DNA of 11,602 nt. It comes from CAWELS01 sp964468205 (GTDB lineage Bacteria; Acidobacteriota; Terriglobia; Bryobacterales; Bryobacteraceae). The notes under the pieces are model-generated. The model ran no database searches, was not told the origin of the DNA, and saw only the letters and a list, made by a program, of their open reading frames with translations. Position numbers and translations under genes: made by a program. How positions within the stretch are numbered: the stretch's first letter is position 1; the number at the start of each line of letters is the position of its first letter. The DNA lies in contig CAYXVG010000111.1 in NCBI GenBank assembly GCA_964468205.1, positions 1-11,602 on the forward strand, written 5' to 3'. Of this stretch, positions 4,885-11,602 are shown piece after piece.

Positions 4885-7229
4885 ATCCAGAAGCACTCGG
4901 TCGTGGCGAGACCGCCGAACGAGATGTTCAGGCAGTGCCAGCCCGGTCCGGCTCCGAGCTTGAAGTCAATGGCTATGTTCTCCGGGACCGCCGGGTGGAT
5001 GTAGACCTTCTCGACGCTGCCCCCGCCGCTCTGCACCGACACCTCCGGCGGCGGATTCGTAATCGCGATTCCGTACCGGTCGTTGATGCGCGTGTAGACC
5101 GTCTCGACCGTGTTGGGCTTGAAGTCGTTCTCGGAGTCGCGGTCATACTTCGTGAACTCGTACGGGCTGCCGTCGCCTACCCCCATCCAGTAAGGGATGT
5201 GAATCCTGGACCCGGGGTGCGAACCCTGGATATGGAGCACTCCTTCGTAGAGCCCGGCGCTTGCGCGGAACGTGTCGAAACGGAGCGTAACCCAGGCGGA
5301 CTGCCCCCTGCCCAGGTTGAAGTTCGCCGGTTCCACTGTGGGCGCCCTGGGTGGGCGGAAGGCCTCCACCGTCGCCGAGTAGCTGTCCGGATAAAGGCCC
5401 GTATTGGTGATCAGCAGCCTGCGCTGCACGGTGCCGGTCGGGTTCGCCCCGAAGCTCACCGACACCGGGGACGCCGTGACCGTCGTGGCCGTGGCCCGGC
5501 CGAGATTCATGCGTCCGGCCCCCTGCGACATGAGCGGCAAATACTGCCCCCCATCGTTCTGCATGAGGTCGGCCGTGTTGACGAGCAGCGACATCTGCTG
5601 CATCGGAGTGAGGCCTGGGCGCATGCCTTCGAGGACGGCCGCCGCCCCTGCCACGATCGGAGCCGAGAAGCTGGTCCCCCGGGTGACGCCGTAACCACCC
5701 GCCTCGCCGGACTCGTGCCTCGACCTGGCGACGTAGACGGACTCGCCGATGGCGGCCAGGTCCGGCTTGATCAGATAGCGCGGCCCGGGGCCGATACTCG
5801 AAAAGTCCGCGATTCGATTGTGCGGCTTCTCGTATGGCGCATAGTCGAAGTCCAGCGTGGCGCTGAGCGTTCCTCCGGCGGGGAACTTCGCCTTGATCTC
5901 CAGCCCTTCCGTGTTGGTGATCATCATGCCCGGAAGCGTTGCTCCGTTGGTCGCCATGGGAGTCGGCGGCCGGTCGTCGCTGTAGAGAAGCGCCCCCACG
6001 GCTCCGGCTGCTCCGGCGTTGTTCAATTTCACCTCGAAATCGCAGCCCCCGCGCAGGATGAATGCGATCGAGGCGGCCAGGCTGCCGGACGGCAGCGCGC
6101 CGCACGCCGTGCCCGCGCCGTCAAGCCGGCTGACATCCACGAGGAGACCGCTGACCGGCGCGGCCGGCCGGGGCATGTCGCCCGGCAGAGCTTTGTAACG
6201 GACGCCTTCCACGACGGCGGTCACAGCCAGCTCCCGGCCGTTCTCCGCGGCTCCCACGCCCAACACGTTGGGCCCCATTTTGGCGGGCGCCCCCACGGTA
6301 CCCGGTGTCGGTCCGGAGTTGCCGGCGGATCCGGTTATCAGGACGCCGAGGCGCGCCGCGCGGTTCGCCGCCGCCTGCACCAAGTCCATTTCGGGCGAGA
6401 GGGCTGGAGCACCTCCCAAGCTGAGGTTCAGGATGTCCATGCCGTCGGCGACGGCCGCCTCCATCCCGGCCAGTACGATGTCCCGGCCGGTCTTGCCGTG
6501 ACAACCGGGGAAGACCTTGTACGCCCCCAGGTAGGCGGCCGGTGCGACCCCGGAAAAGCCAGCCGCCGGAGCATCCACTGGAACAGCCGCCGCGCACGAG
6601 GCGACCATCGTGCCGTGGCCGCCGCAGTCTTCCGGGCCGCCCCGCTTGTCCTCCGGGGCGAGTGCGTCGAAGGACCGGTAGACAATCACCTTCGGCGTCG
6701 CGAGCGCCAGATCGCCGGCGGTGTTCCCGCGCGGATACCCGGGAGGCATCGTGAAACCGGCCGGGTTGAAGGCTGGATGCGTGGTGTCAATGCCGGTATC
6801 GATGATCGCAATCTTAACGCCCTTGCCGGCGTTCTCCTGGCCCATCCACCACCATGCCTCCCCGACGTTGTGAAGCTCGAGGGCCTTGTCCATGGCCAGT
6901 TGCACACTGCCCGCCCGGTGAACCGCCTTGACCCCGTCCAGGCGTGCCAGCACCCTCGCCGCCGGGCCGTCGGCCTCCACGATCACGGCGTTCAGGAGCG
7001 TATCCAACCGGTGCAAGACGCGCACGTCCTCGCGGCTCAACAGCCGCTCCACCAGATGCTGCTGCCGGACGACCCGGTCGCGCTGCGCGTCCACTGCGGT
7101 CCGGCGGCCCCGCGCCGCGTCAAAGGCGGCTTCGGCCGCGGGCGGCTCCGTCAACTCCACGATCAAGCGCTCCGCTGCGGCCGGTACCGGCGCGCAGAGC
7201 AGCAGGACAGAAACAATCCAATTCCTCAT
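4875..7229 (-). CDS. Secreted subtilisin-like serine protease (S8) with PA domain
   Basis: A 784-residue exported peptidase. The signal peptide is at 1-19 (cleavage near PAAA-E). An inhibitor-I9-like propeptide covers about 20-110. The S8 catalytic domain follows, with D144 in AIIDTGID, H205 in GGHGTMVA, oxyanion N303 in AGNSG and nucleophile S520 in GTSFSAP. Between N303 and S520 is a protease-associated (PA) insert (about 355-450, motif ILRGGCDFEVKLNNAGA). This architecture is typical of large secreted subtilases. A beta-sandwich, fibronectin-III-like region (about 585-680) and a 100-residue C-terminal region with few recognisable features follow. All triad residues are present, so it should be active. 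The start at ATG 7229 has GGAGG (7239-7243) at 9 nt. It lies 55 bp downstream of the SBBP protein gene and is probably cotranscribed with it. Likely role: extracellular protein degradation. Confidence 0.93.
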   Translation of the reverse strand: MRNWIVSVLLLCAPVPAAAERLIVELTEPPAAEAAFDAARGRRTAVDAQRDRVVRQQHLVERLLSREDVRVLHRLDTLLNAVIVEADGPAARVLARLDGVKAVHRAGSVQLAMDKALELHNVGEAWWWMGQENAGKGVKIAIIDTGIDTTHPAFNPAGFTMPPGYPRGNTAGDLALATPKVIVYRSFDALAPEDKRGGPEDCGGHGTMVASCAAAVPVDAPAAGFSGVAPAAYLGAYKVFPGCHGKTGRDIVLAGMEAAVADGMDILNLSLGGAPALSPEMDLVQAAANRAARLGVLITGSAGNSGPTPGTVGAPAKMGPNVLGVGAAENGRELAVTAVVEGVRYKALPGDMPRPAAPVSGLLVDVSRLDGAGTACGALPSGSLAASIAFILRGGCDFEVKLNNAGAAGAVGALLYSDDRPPTPMATNGATLPGMMITNTEGLEIKAKFPAGGTLSATLDFDYAPYEKPHNRIADFSSIGPGPRYLIKPDLAAIGESVYVARSRHESGEAGGYGVTRGTSFSAPIVAGAAAVLEGMRPGLTPMQQMSLLVNTADLMQNDGGQYLPLMSQGAGRMNLGRATATTVTASPVSVSFGANPTGTVQRRLLITNTGLYPDSYSATVEAFRPPRAPTVEPANFNLGRGQSAWVTLRFDTFRASAGLYEGVLHIQGSHPGSRIHIPYWMGVGDGSPYEFTKYDRDSENDFKPNTVETVYTRINDRYGIAITNPPPEVSVQSGGGSVEKVYIHPAVPENIAIDFKLGAGPGWHCLNISFGGLATTECFWIAE

Positions 7230-7284
7230 TGCAGCAATCCTCCGAATCTTGCGTCTGGCCGGTGAATGCCGGTGGCGGGCATCG

Positions 7285-10065
7285 TCACCTCACCGCGATC
7301 GTGATGCCGGGCTGGCTCACCCGGTCCCCAACCTTGAGCAGCACGGGCACGTTGTCACCCGGCTCAATGTCCCCGGGAACCCTCACGTTCACCTGCATCA
7401 CTCCGGCCACCAATTCGGGCGCCGCGCCGGCGTACAGTATCTCGGCTTCCACCCCGCCGATCCGGACCGACACCGGGAGCCGGGGTTTGGGATAGACGCT
7501 CATGGCAAGCTGGCCGTCCTCTCCTGGCGGATCGGTCAGCCCCTCCCCCGTCGTGTACAGAATGACGATTCCGCCCCGGTCCATCGGATTGGCCGGGCCA
7601 TTCACGGAGTAGTCCGGATGCAACACGGCGCCTTGCCCCTGACCGGAAGAGTCCAGTGAAAAGATGCCGGGCATTGAGGGAACCACCGGCACATGCACTT
7701 CGTTCGAAAATGTCCCGTGGCGAAGTATGCGCACATTGATGGTCGGCTGGACGGACACGGAATACGGCACTATGGCGCTTACCTGGGTCCGGTAGGCATA
7801 GATGATCGGGGCGGCCACCTCGCCGAAGAAGACCTGCGTCTGGGCCAGGTCATTGGTGAACTTGTTTGCCACCACCCGTCCCGGGATCAGGTCTTCCGGG
7901 CCGATCTCCTTACCGTAGATCACGACGATCTCGCCTGGCGAAACCGCGCCGGACTGGTAGCCGGCCGCGTTCACGATCCCGGCCACGCTGATGCAGCGGG
8001 GGGCGCCGGCCGCGGCCGGCGATACTTTCGCGATGAAACCCTCGGCCTGCTGCACCACCGCCCGTAGCGCTCCGCCGGTTGTGGGGAATCCGGGCGAGTC
8101 GGTCGAGCCGCCAAGGTAGGCGTTGCCGGCCTCATCCACGGCCACTCCAAGCGCCCGGTCCGCTCCCGCTCCGCCGAGATAGGACGCAAAGCCCAGCGTG
8201 GCGCCGCCGGCGAGGATGCGGGCGACGAAGGCGTCCCTGCCCCCAGCCGCGAAAGAGAGGTTGCAATCGCTGTCGCCGGTTACCAGGTTCGACGAGTCCG
8301 TTTCGCCCGCGATGGTCACCTCACCGGACGGAGTGACCGCCATGTCGTGGGCGAAATCAGTCCGGTCGCCGCCGTAGTAGGTGGCCCAGTCGAGCCGGGA
8401 GCCGGAGCGGTTCAGCCTTGCCACGAAGGCGTCGGCAGCCGCGCCGCCGTCGCCGTTCTGGGTCTGCAGCGCGCCCGCGGTGACAGGGAAGTCGGTGGAA
8501 CCGGTCTCCCCCGCGATGTAGACGTTGGTCTCCCGGTCGAGCGAGAGAGCGTTTCCGGCGTCGCCCCGCGAGCCGCCGATGAAGGTGGAAAACATCACGC
8601 CGGTTCCGTCCGGCATCAGCTTCGTGATGAAAGCGTCCGCCCACACGAACTGCCCGTCGCCGGCGAGAGCTGGTTGCGCGGCCGCGCGCGTGGGGAAGTC
8701 CGGCGACTCCGTTGACCCGGTGACGTAGGCGTAGCCGTCGGTATCGAGTGCGATGCCGTTGCCCGCGTCGTTGTTTGACCCGCCGAGATAGGTGGAGAAG
8801 ACGATACCCGGCCCAGCGCTCAGCAACTGCGTCACAAAGCCGTCGGCGCCCTCCGGGCCGTGGTAGGTGGTTTGGAATGCGCCATCGGTTACGGGGAAGT
8901 CCGGCGACGTCGTGAGGCCGGTGATGAACATATCGCCGCCGGCGCCGAAGGTGATGCCGCGGCCCTCGTCACGGCGCTCGCCGCCCAGATACGACGAGTA
9001 GAGCAGCGTGCTGCCACCCGAGATCAGCCTGACCACGAAGGCGTCGCCCTCCGGCGAATCCTTGTCCCCGATCGCCGGTTGCGCGGCGGTCACCGTGACC
9101 GGGAAGTCGTCGGACTGCGTATATCCCGTGACGTGGATGAAGCCGTCCACGCCCACGGCGAGGTCCAGGCCGGCGTCGCGGCTGCTGCCGCCGAAAAAGG
9201 CCGAGGAAAGTATGGAGGTCCCGTCCGCGGTGAGCTTGGTCACGAAGACGTTGCCGGGCGGGTTCCCGGTCATGGGTCCGGCCGCGAAGCTGGGTGCGGG
9301 AAAGTCGGGCGAGTGGCTCTCTCCGGTGACGAATACTTCACCATTCGCATTGACGGCGACGGCGTTGACCACGTCCAACTGGCCGCCGCCGACATAGGTG
9401 GAATATACGAGCACCGGGTCGATCACGAGTGTTCTGGCAGCGTCATACTCGTCCAGCGCGAAGCCGAACTCGAAGCCGCCGTACTCCACGTAGCGCGCGG
9501 AAACCGGCCGGCGCTCTCCTTCAATCACCTGATAGACCTCGGGAGCGAGCTGTTGAAGCACGCCGTCCCGGAAGCGCACCGACAGAGCGCCCGACGGGTC
9601 GGCCTCGGCGCCGCTGAAGCGAAACCGCACCATTTCGGGGTCGGCCCCGGGACGCAATTCCAGATCGAACTCGAGCGACCGCCCGCGCCCGTAGTAGACG
9701 GCGTCGATACCGGGGTATAAATCCCGCACGCGGACGCGCCGGAAATGCGGAACGCCGGACCGCCACGCCGCCGGATCGTTGCCGAGAAAGTAGTGGCTCA
9801 CGCCCGGCAGCCTCTCCTCGGCCATTGCCGCCGGATCCGTCATCGCGCCCAGCCATTCGAGCGACGCAACTCCATCCGGCATCGATATCACCGCGGATTC
9901 TCCCGCGAGTCTTACCGCGTAGCTGCCGGCCCGCGCGACGTACTGCCCGTCGGAGGCCGGCTCGAAATGCATCGGGATCTTCTCCAGCGAAACGCGCGGG
10001 GCCCCTGCCGCGGCGAGGTGGCTCCCGGCGAAGAAAATGGCGGCAGTAAGTATCCGTACTGTCAC
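7285..10065 (-). CDS. Secreted SBBP-repeat propeller protein with TIGR03437 C-terminal domain
   Basis: A 926-residue protein from GTG 10065. The signal peptide is ILTAAIFFAGSHLAAAG (5-21). The domain usual before SBBP repeats spans about 25-218: HYFLGNDPAAW (91-101), LYPGIDAVYYG (116-126), LEFDL (131-135), LVIDP (213-217). Seven SBBP repeats of 66-69 residues begin near 220, 286, 355, 422, 491, 559 and 625. Each has the pattern STYLGG-x-x-x-D-x-x-x-x-x-A-V-D-x-x-G-x-x-Y-V-T-G-x-T-x-S-x-D-F-P, and seven copies suit one closed propeller. Residues 692-926 match the TIGR03437 domain (GIVNAAGYQSGAVSPGEIV at 697, then VPYSV, PGIF, LYTTGEG, QVNVRVP). Function is unknown; cell-surface or extracellular binding is a guess. 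The frame stays open upstream to 10563, but signal peptide, Shine-Dalgarno and promoter all favour 10065. Confidence 0.93.
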   Translation of the reverse strand: MTVRILTAAIFFAGSHLAAAGAPRVSLEKIPMHFEPASDGQYVARAGSYAVRLAGESAVISMPDGVASLEWLGAMTDPAAMAEERLPGVSHYFLGNDPAAWRSGVPHFRRVRVRDLYPGIDAVYYGRGRSLEFDLELRPGADPEMVRFRFSGAEADPSGALSVRFRDGVLQQLAPEVYQVIEGERRPVSARYVEYGGFEFGFALDEYDAARTLVIDPVLVYSTYVGGGQLDVVNAVAVNANGEVFVTGESHSPDFPAPSFAAGPMTGNPPGNVFVTKLTADGTSILSSAFFGGSSRDAGLDLAVGVDGFIHVTGYTQSDDFPVTVTAAQPAIGDKDSPEGDAFVVRLISGGSTLLYSSYLGGERRDEGRGITFGAGGDMFITGLTTSPDFPVTDGAFQTTYHGPEGADGFVTQLLSAGPGIVFSTYLGGSNNDAGNGIALDTDGYAYVTGSTESPDFPTRAAAQPALAGDGQFVWADAFITKLMPDGTGVMFSTFIGGSRGDAGNALSLDRETNVYIAGETGSTDFPVTAGALQTQNGDGGAAADAFVARLNRSGSRLDWATYYGGDRTDFAHDMAVTPSGEVTIAGETDSSNLVTGDSDCNLSFAAGGRDAFVARILAGGATLGFASYLGGAGADRALGVAVDEAGNAYLGGSTDSPGFPTTGGALRAVVQQAEGFIAKVSPAAAGAPRCISVAGIVNAAGYQSGAVSPGEIVVIYGKEIGPEDLIPGRVVANKFTNDLAQTQVFFGEVAAPIIYAYRTQVSAIVPYSVSVQPTINVRILRHGTFSNEVHVPVVPSMPGIFSLDSSGQGQGAVLHPDYSVNGPANPMDRGGIVILYTTGEGLTDPPGEDGQLAMSVYPKPRLPVSVRIGGVEAEILYAGAAPELVAGVMQVNVRVPGDIEPGDNVPVLLKVGDRVSQPGITIAVR

Positions 10066-10071
10066 AGAAGT

Positions 10072-10076
10072 CCTCC
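10072..10076 (-). promoter_or_regulatory. Shine-Dalgarno deciding the GTG start of the SBBP protein
   Basis: GGAGG on the minus strand lies 6 nt before GTG 10065, which opens directly into a signal peptide. ATG codons farther upstream in the same open frame lack this spacing and would bury the signal peptide. Confidence 0.8.
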
Positions 10077-10103
10077 GAATCATTGATCTCTTCGCGGGGG
10101 GAA

Positions 10104-10133
10104 ATTGTACCAGAGTGCGGACTGCGGTTTCAC
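10104..10133 (-). promoter_or_regulatory. Extended -10 promoter of the SBBP gene
   Basis: On the minus strand TG-G-TACAAT (10112 to 10104) is an extended -10 with a 5-of-6 hexamer. GTGAAA (10133 to 10128; 4 of 6) lies 18 bp upstream as -35. Transcription would start near 10097, leaving a leader of about 32 nt with the Shine-Dalgarno. The -35 hexamer falls in the first copy of the 72-bp repeat, so the array lies directly upstream of this promoter. Confidence 0.5.
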
Positions 10134-10307
10134 TCCCCGCAGCCCCGCAGCCCTGGCCGCGGCAGCGGCGGGTACGTTCGCGCAATGGACCATTACCGGT
10201 TTCACTCCCCGCAGCCCCGCAGCCCTGGCCGCGGCAGCGGCGGGTACGTTCGCGCAACGGACCATTACCGGTTTCACTCCCCGCAGCCCCGCAGCCCTGG
10301 CCGCGGC
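10126..10307. repeat. 72-bp tandem repeat, about 2.5 copies
   Basis: Copies are 10126-10197, 10198-10269 (one difference: T 10186 against C 10258) and a partial third, 10270-10307. Each copy starts GGTTTCACTCCCCGC, contains the 8-bp direct doublet CGCAGCCC twice and the perfect palindrome GCCGCGGC (10156-10163, 10228-10235, 10300-10307). The third copy ends exactly at the last base of that palindrome. Because 72 is a multiple of three, the array is open in several frames on both strands, which explains the small ORFs over it. Near-identity points to recent duplication. Confidence 0.95.
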
Positions 10308-10478
10308 CCTGGTTTCGCGATTCGGCGCTATCGCCCGGTGGCGTCTCCAGCCTGAAGGCAGCGGGTTCTAATGAAGTAGCGGCCGCGGAGTGGGAGACGA
10401 CATGCCGGGTCGGGTGAGGTTTCCGCCTGCATACCTCTCCCGATCTCCGCACGCTGCGCTGCGGGCACGGTAAATGCT

Positions 10479-10498
10479 TCACAGGAATCCTCCGATCA
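10479..10498 (-). promoter_or_regulatory. Second copy of the SBBP translation-initiation region
   Basis: The minus-strand sequence TGATCGGAGGATTCCTGTGA nearly equals the real initiation region at 10062-10082 (same order: TGAT, CGGAGGA, TTC, TGTGA). It holds GGAGG and a GTG (10482) at normal spacing, in frame with the SBBP gene 139 codons upstream. TATACT (10534 to 10529) could be a -10 for it, without a good -35. It may be a relic of a lost paralogue's start, a leader peptide, or an alternative start. Confidence 0.5.
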
Positions 10499-10514
10499 AA
10501 CGCTTCCTGTCGTA

Positions 10515-10531
10515 ACTGATTGGCAATCAGT
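10515..10531. promoter_or_regulatory. Operator-like dyad
   Basis: ACTGATTG (10515-10522) and CAATCAGT (10524-10531) are perfect inverted arms around one G. The dyad overlaps a minus-strand TATACT and lies 88 bp before the rightward membrane-protein gene. Size and symmetry suit a dimeric repressor. The regulator is unknown and is not in the window. Confidence 0.4.
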
Positions 10532-10618
10532 ATACCTGAAACTCCGCAATAGTTGATGGGCAATCCTCTCTATGGAGGGCCGCGCCAGGCTTGCCGATGA
10601 GAGAGTAAAGGAGATCGA

Positions 10619-11359
10619 ATGTCGAGTATGGACCTTCTTGGTTGGTCGGCCATGGCGCTGTTCGTGGTCTTCATGGCCGCGCTGGCGTGGCTCATTGTCA
10701 GACCGAACCGCCGCTTACAGAAGGTCATCGGTGACGGCGCCCGCCTCGGACTGCGGTTGCTCGACAAAGGCGATCCGGAGCTCTCGATCCTCGAACAGAA
10801 ACTCGCTGCTCTGCCAGCAGCGGCGGGGCGAAAAACAAAGATCGGATGCGCCTATGTGATATCGAGCGGAAAGGCCTACCTGGCGTCTGTCACGGAGATC
10901 CAGAAGCGGGGCGGCAAAACCACTTACTCCCCAGCCGAAAAGTACTTCCACTTCGGGCCGACCGGTGTGGACCGGCCGTTCAGCGTGTTGCCGAAGCCTC
11001 CCGAGGGCCGTCTCGGCGGATTCGTGATGGGCTTGATACAGCGCTTCGGCATGGAGGTATGCAGCGATCCGGCCGGCCAATTGCCTGAATTCCGGGAGCG
11101 GTTCATGATCTGCGGGCCGGGAACGGGCGCGGGCCCGGTGGCATTGGCGCCGGGAGTGCAGCGGGCCTTCGTTCGCGCCGCCGAGACTCCGGGCGGATTC
11201 GATCCGGGCAAGGGGCTGGCGGGCGCGAACGGCGTCCTCTTCGCGCCGGATTCCTTCGTGATCCAAGCCGGCGAGCAGTGGCGGCTGAAGAACGCGGAGA
11301 AAGTGCGGAGCCTGATCGATTTCGGGCGGGCCATCGAAAAGGGAATCCGGCTCGGTTAA
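10619..11359 (+). CDS. Membrane-anchored protein of unknown function
   Basis: A 246-residue protein I do not recognise. One hydrophobic segment (about 9-27) followed by R-P-N-R-R suggests an N-terminal anchor with the rest in the cytoplasm. The region 32-70 is helical and charged (LQKVIGDGARLGLRLLDKG). The C-terminal half shows LPEFRERFMICG (about 160-171), then ALAPGVQRAFV, then GVLFAPDSFVIQ and a final helix KVRSLIDFGRAIEKGI. This order (F-x-x-R-F, helix after L-x-P, two strands, terminal helix) vaguely recalls DUF3137-like membrane proteins; this is an impression only. ATG 10619 has AAAGGAG (10607-10613) at 5 nt, so it is well translated. The next ATG (10628) is possible but worse placed. 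It ends 8 bp from the convergent isomerase gene. Confidence 0.85.
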   Translation: MSSMDLLGWSAMALFVVFMAALAWLIVRPNRRLQKVIGDGARLGLRLLDKGDPELSILEQKLAALPAAAGRKTKIGCAYVISSGKAYLASVTEIQKRGGKTTYSPAEKYFHFGPTGVDRPFSVLPKPPEGRLGGFVMGLIQRFGMEVCSDPAGQLPEFRERFMICGPGTGAGPVALAPGVQRAFVRAAETPGGFDPGKGLAGANGVLFAPDSFVIQAGEQWRLKNAEKVRSLIDFGRAIEKGIRLG

Positions 11360-11381
11360 CCGCGCCGCTACCCGGCGAGCC
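11349..11381. other. Inverted repeat across two convergent stop codons
   Basis: GGCTCG (11349-11354) and CGAGCC (11376-11381) can form a 6-bp stem with a 21-nt loop spanning both stops; the loop edge holds the palindrome CGGTTAACCG (11353-11362). No U-tract follows on either strand. A role in ending both transcripts is only a possibility. Confidence 0.25.
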
Positions 11382-11602
11382 CGTCCAGCACGCCGCGCAT
11401 GTAGGAGACCGATTCGAGCATGCCCGGCAGCGGATCGTCCGCCTTGATCTCGTACTCGAGCATCACACCGCCCTGGTAGTTCGTGGCGATGAGGTCCTTG
11501 AAAATCTGCACAACCGGCACGGCGCCCCGGCCAACCTCCACCTGGCTGCCTTTGTCCATGAGGTTGCCGAGATCCTTGATATGGAAGTCGAAGAGCTTCG
11601 GC
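11368..11602 (-). CDS. Sugar phosphate isomerase/epimerase, C-terminal part
   Basis: The gene runs off the right end, so only its last 77 codons are visible, read in frame from 11601 with stop at 11368. The fragment has FHIKDLGN, then VEVGRGAVPVVQIFKDL, YQGGVMLEYE and a terminal helix ESVSYMRGVLDGL. This is the typical end of the xylose-isomerase-like TIM barrel (AP endonuclease 2 superfamily): a metal-binding H-x-K-D strand, the G-x-G loop, then the L-E-Y-E strand with its conserved Glu. Such proteins isomerise or epimerise sugars or inositol derivatives, and in acidobacteria are often exported and linked to polysaccharide use. The true start is outside the window; the internal ATG at 11559 is not a start, since homology continues upstream of it. 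Substrate cannot be told. Confidence 0.87.
   Translation of the reverse strand, partial: PKLFDFHIKDLGNLMDKGSQVEVGRGAVPVVQIFKDLIATNYQGGVMLEYEIKADDPLPGMLESVSYMRGVLDGLAG

Larger units (their letters stand above)
10066..10618. other. 553-bp intergenic region
   Basis: From left to right this spacer holds the SBBP gene's Shine-Dalgarno and promoter, the 72-bp repeats, a GC-rich stretch with no recognisable element (10308-10478), a second copy of the SBBP initiation region, an 8-bp-arm dyad, and the Shine-Dalgarno AAAGGAG (10607-10613) of the rightward gene. I see no RNA gene and no credible protein gene in it. No good -35/-10 pair was found for the rightward gene. Confidence 0.7.

Noticed and set aside
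4935..7265. A 776-codon open frame antisense to the subtilase
   Set aside because: Arg/His/Gly-rich product with no family features; the subtilase on the other strand has all catalytic motifs. Long antisense frames are expected in such GC-rich DNA.
10126..10307. CRISPR array
   Set aside because: The units are contiguous 72-bp copies that are almost identical throughout. There are no unique spacers and no cas genes.
10037..10417. Small ORFs over the 72-bp repeats on both strands
   Set aside because: A repeat length divisible by three keeps several frames open at once; the products are Ala/Pro/Arg-rich repeats without start signals or family similarity.
10066..10563. N-terminal extension of the SBBP protein to the first ATG of the open frame (10563)
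   Set aside because: The extension consists largely of the translated tandem repeat, would bury the signal peptide, and is separated from the gene by a good promoter at 10104-10133. GTG 10065 with GGAGG is far better.

Overview
The window looks like chromosomal DNA from an acidobacterium of the Solibacter/Bryobacter type (Acidobacteriota). The main evidence is the 926-residue secreted protein at 7285-10065. It joins seven SBBP-type propeller repeats to a C-terminal domain of the TIGR03437 type, a family known mainly from 'Candidatus Solibacter' and relatives. High GC content, frequent signal peptides and the conserved rpsO-pnp pair fit this. The assignment is by recognition, not by a search. 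No rRNA, tRNA, CRISPR array, transposase or phage gene is visible.

Left part (1-3893). An AT-rich end (about 1-67) is followed by a convincing intrinsic terminator for a leftward Nudix hydrolase gene (120-734). A 237-bp divergent spacer carries an extended -10 promoter for the Nudix gene and a -35/-10 pair for rpsO. The inferred rpsO leader of about 110 nt can form mutually exclusive hairpins, one with adjacent U-G and C-G pairs as used by ribosomal protein S15 for autoregulation. rpsO (S15) is followed by pnp (polynucleotide phosphorylase), an order conserved across bacteria. Both genes have their Shine-Dalgarno inside a local hairpin. In pnp the AUG itself is the bulge of that hairpin. The PNPase carries an unusual acidic-plus-RGG C-terminal tail.

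Middle (3894-10065). A small exported five-bladed-propeller glycosidase-like protein (3937-4866) has a -10 box placed as for a leaderless mRNA. Its stop lies 8 bp from the convergent stop of a leftward pair: the SBBP/TIGR03437 protein (7285-10065), then a secreted subtilisin-like protease with a PA insert (4875-7229). The two are 55 bp apart, share the leader string GATTCGGAGGA before their starts and probably form one transcription unit. All three proteins are predicted to be exported.

Right part (10066-11602). A 553-bp gene-poor spacer holds an extended -10 promoter for the SBBP gene, about 2.5 copies of a 72-bp tandem repeat that abuts the -35 of this promoter, a second near-copy of the SBBP gene's translation-initiation region, and an 8-bp-arm dyad. 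A membrane-anchored protein of unknown function follows (10619-11359). The window ends in the C-terminal part of a leftward sugar phosphate isomerase/epimerase.

No obviously new defence or mobile system is present. The most unusual signals are the RNA structures at rpsO and pnp, the PNPase RGG tail, and the repeat-plus-duplicated-start region upstream of the SBBP gene.
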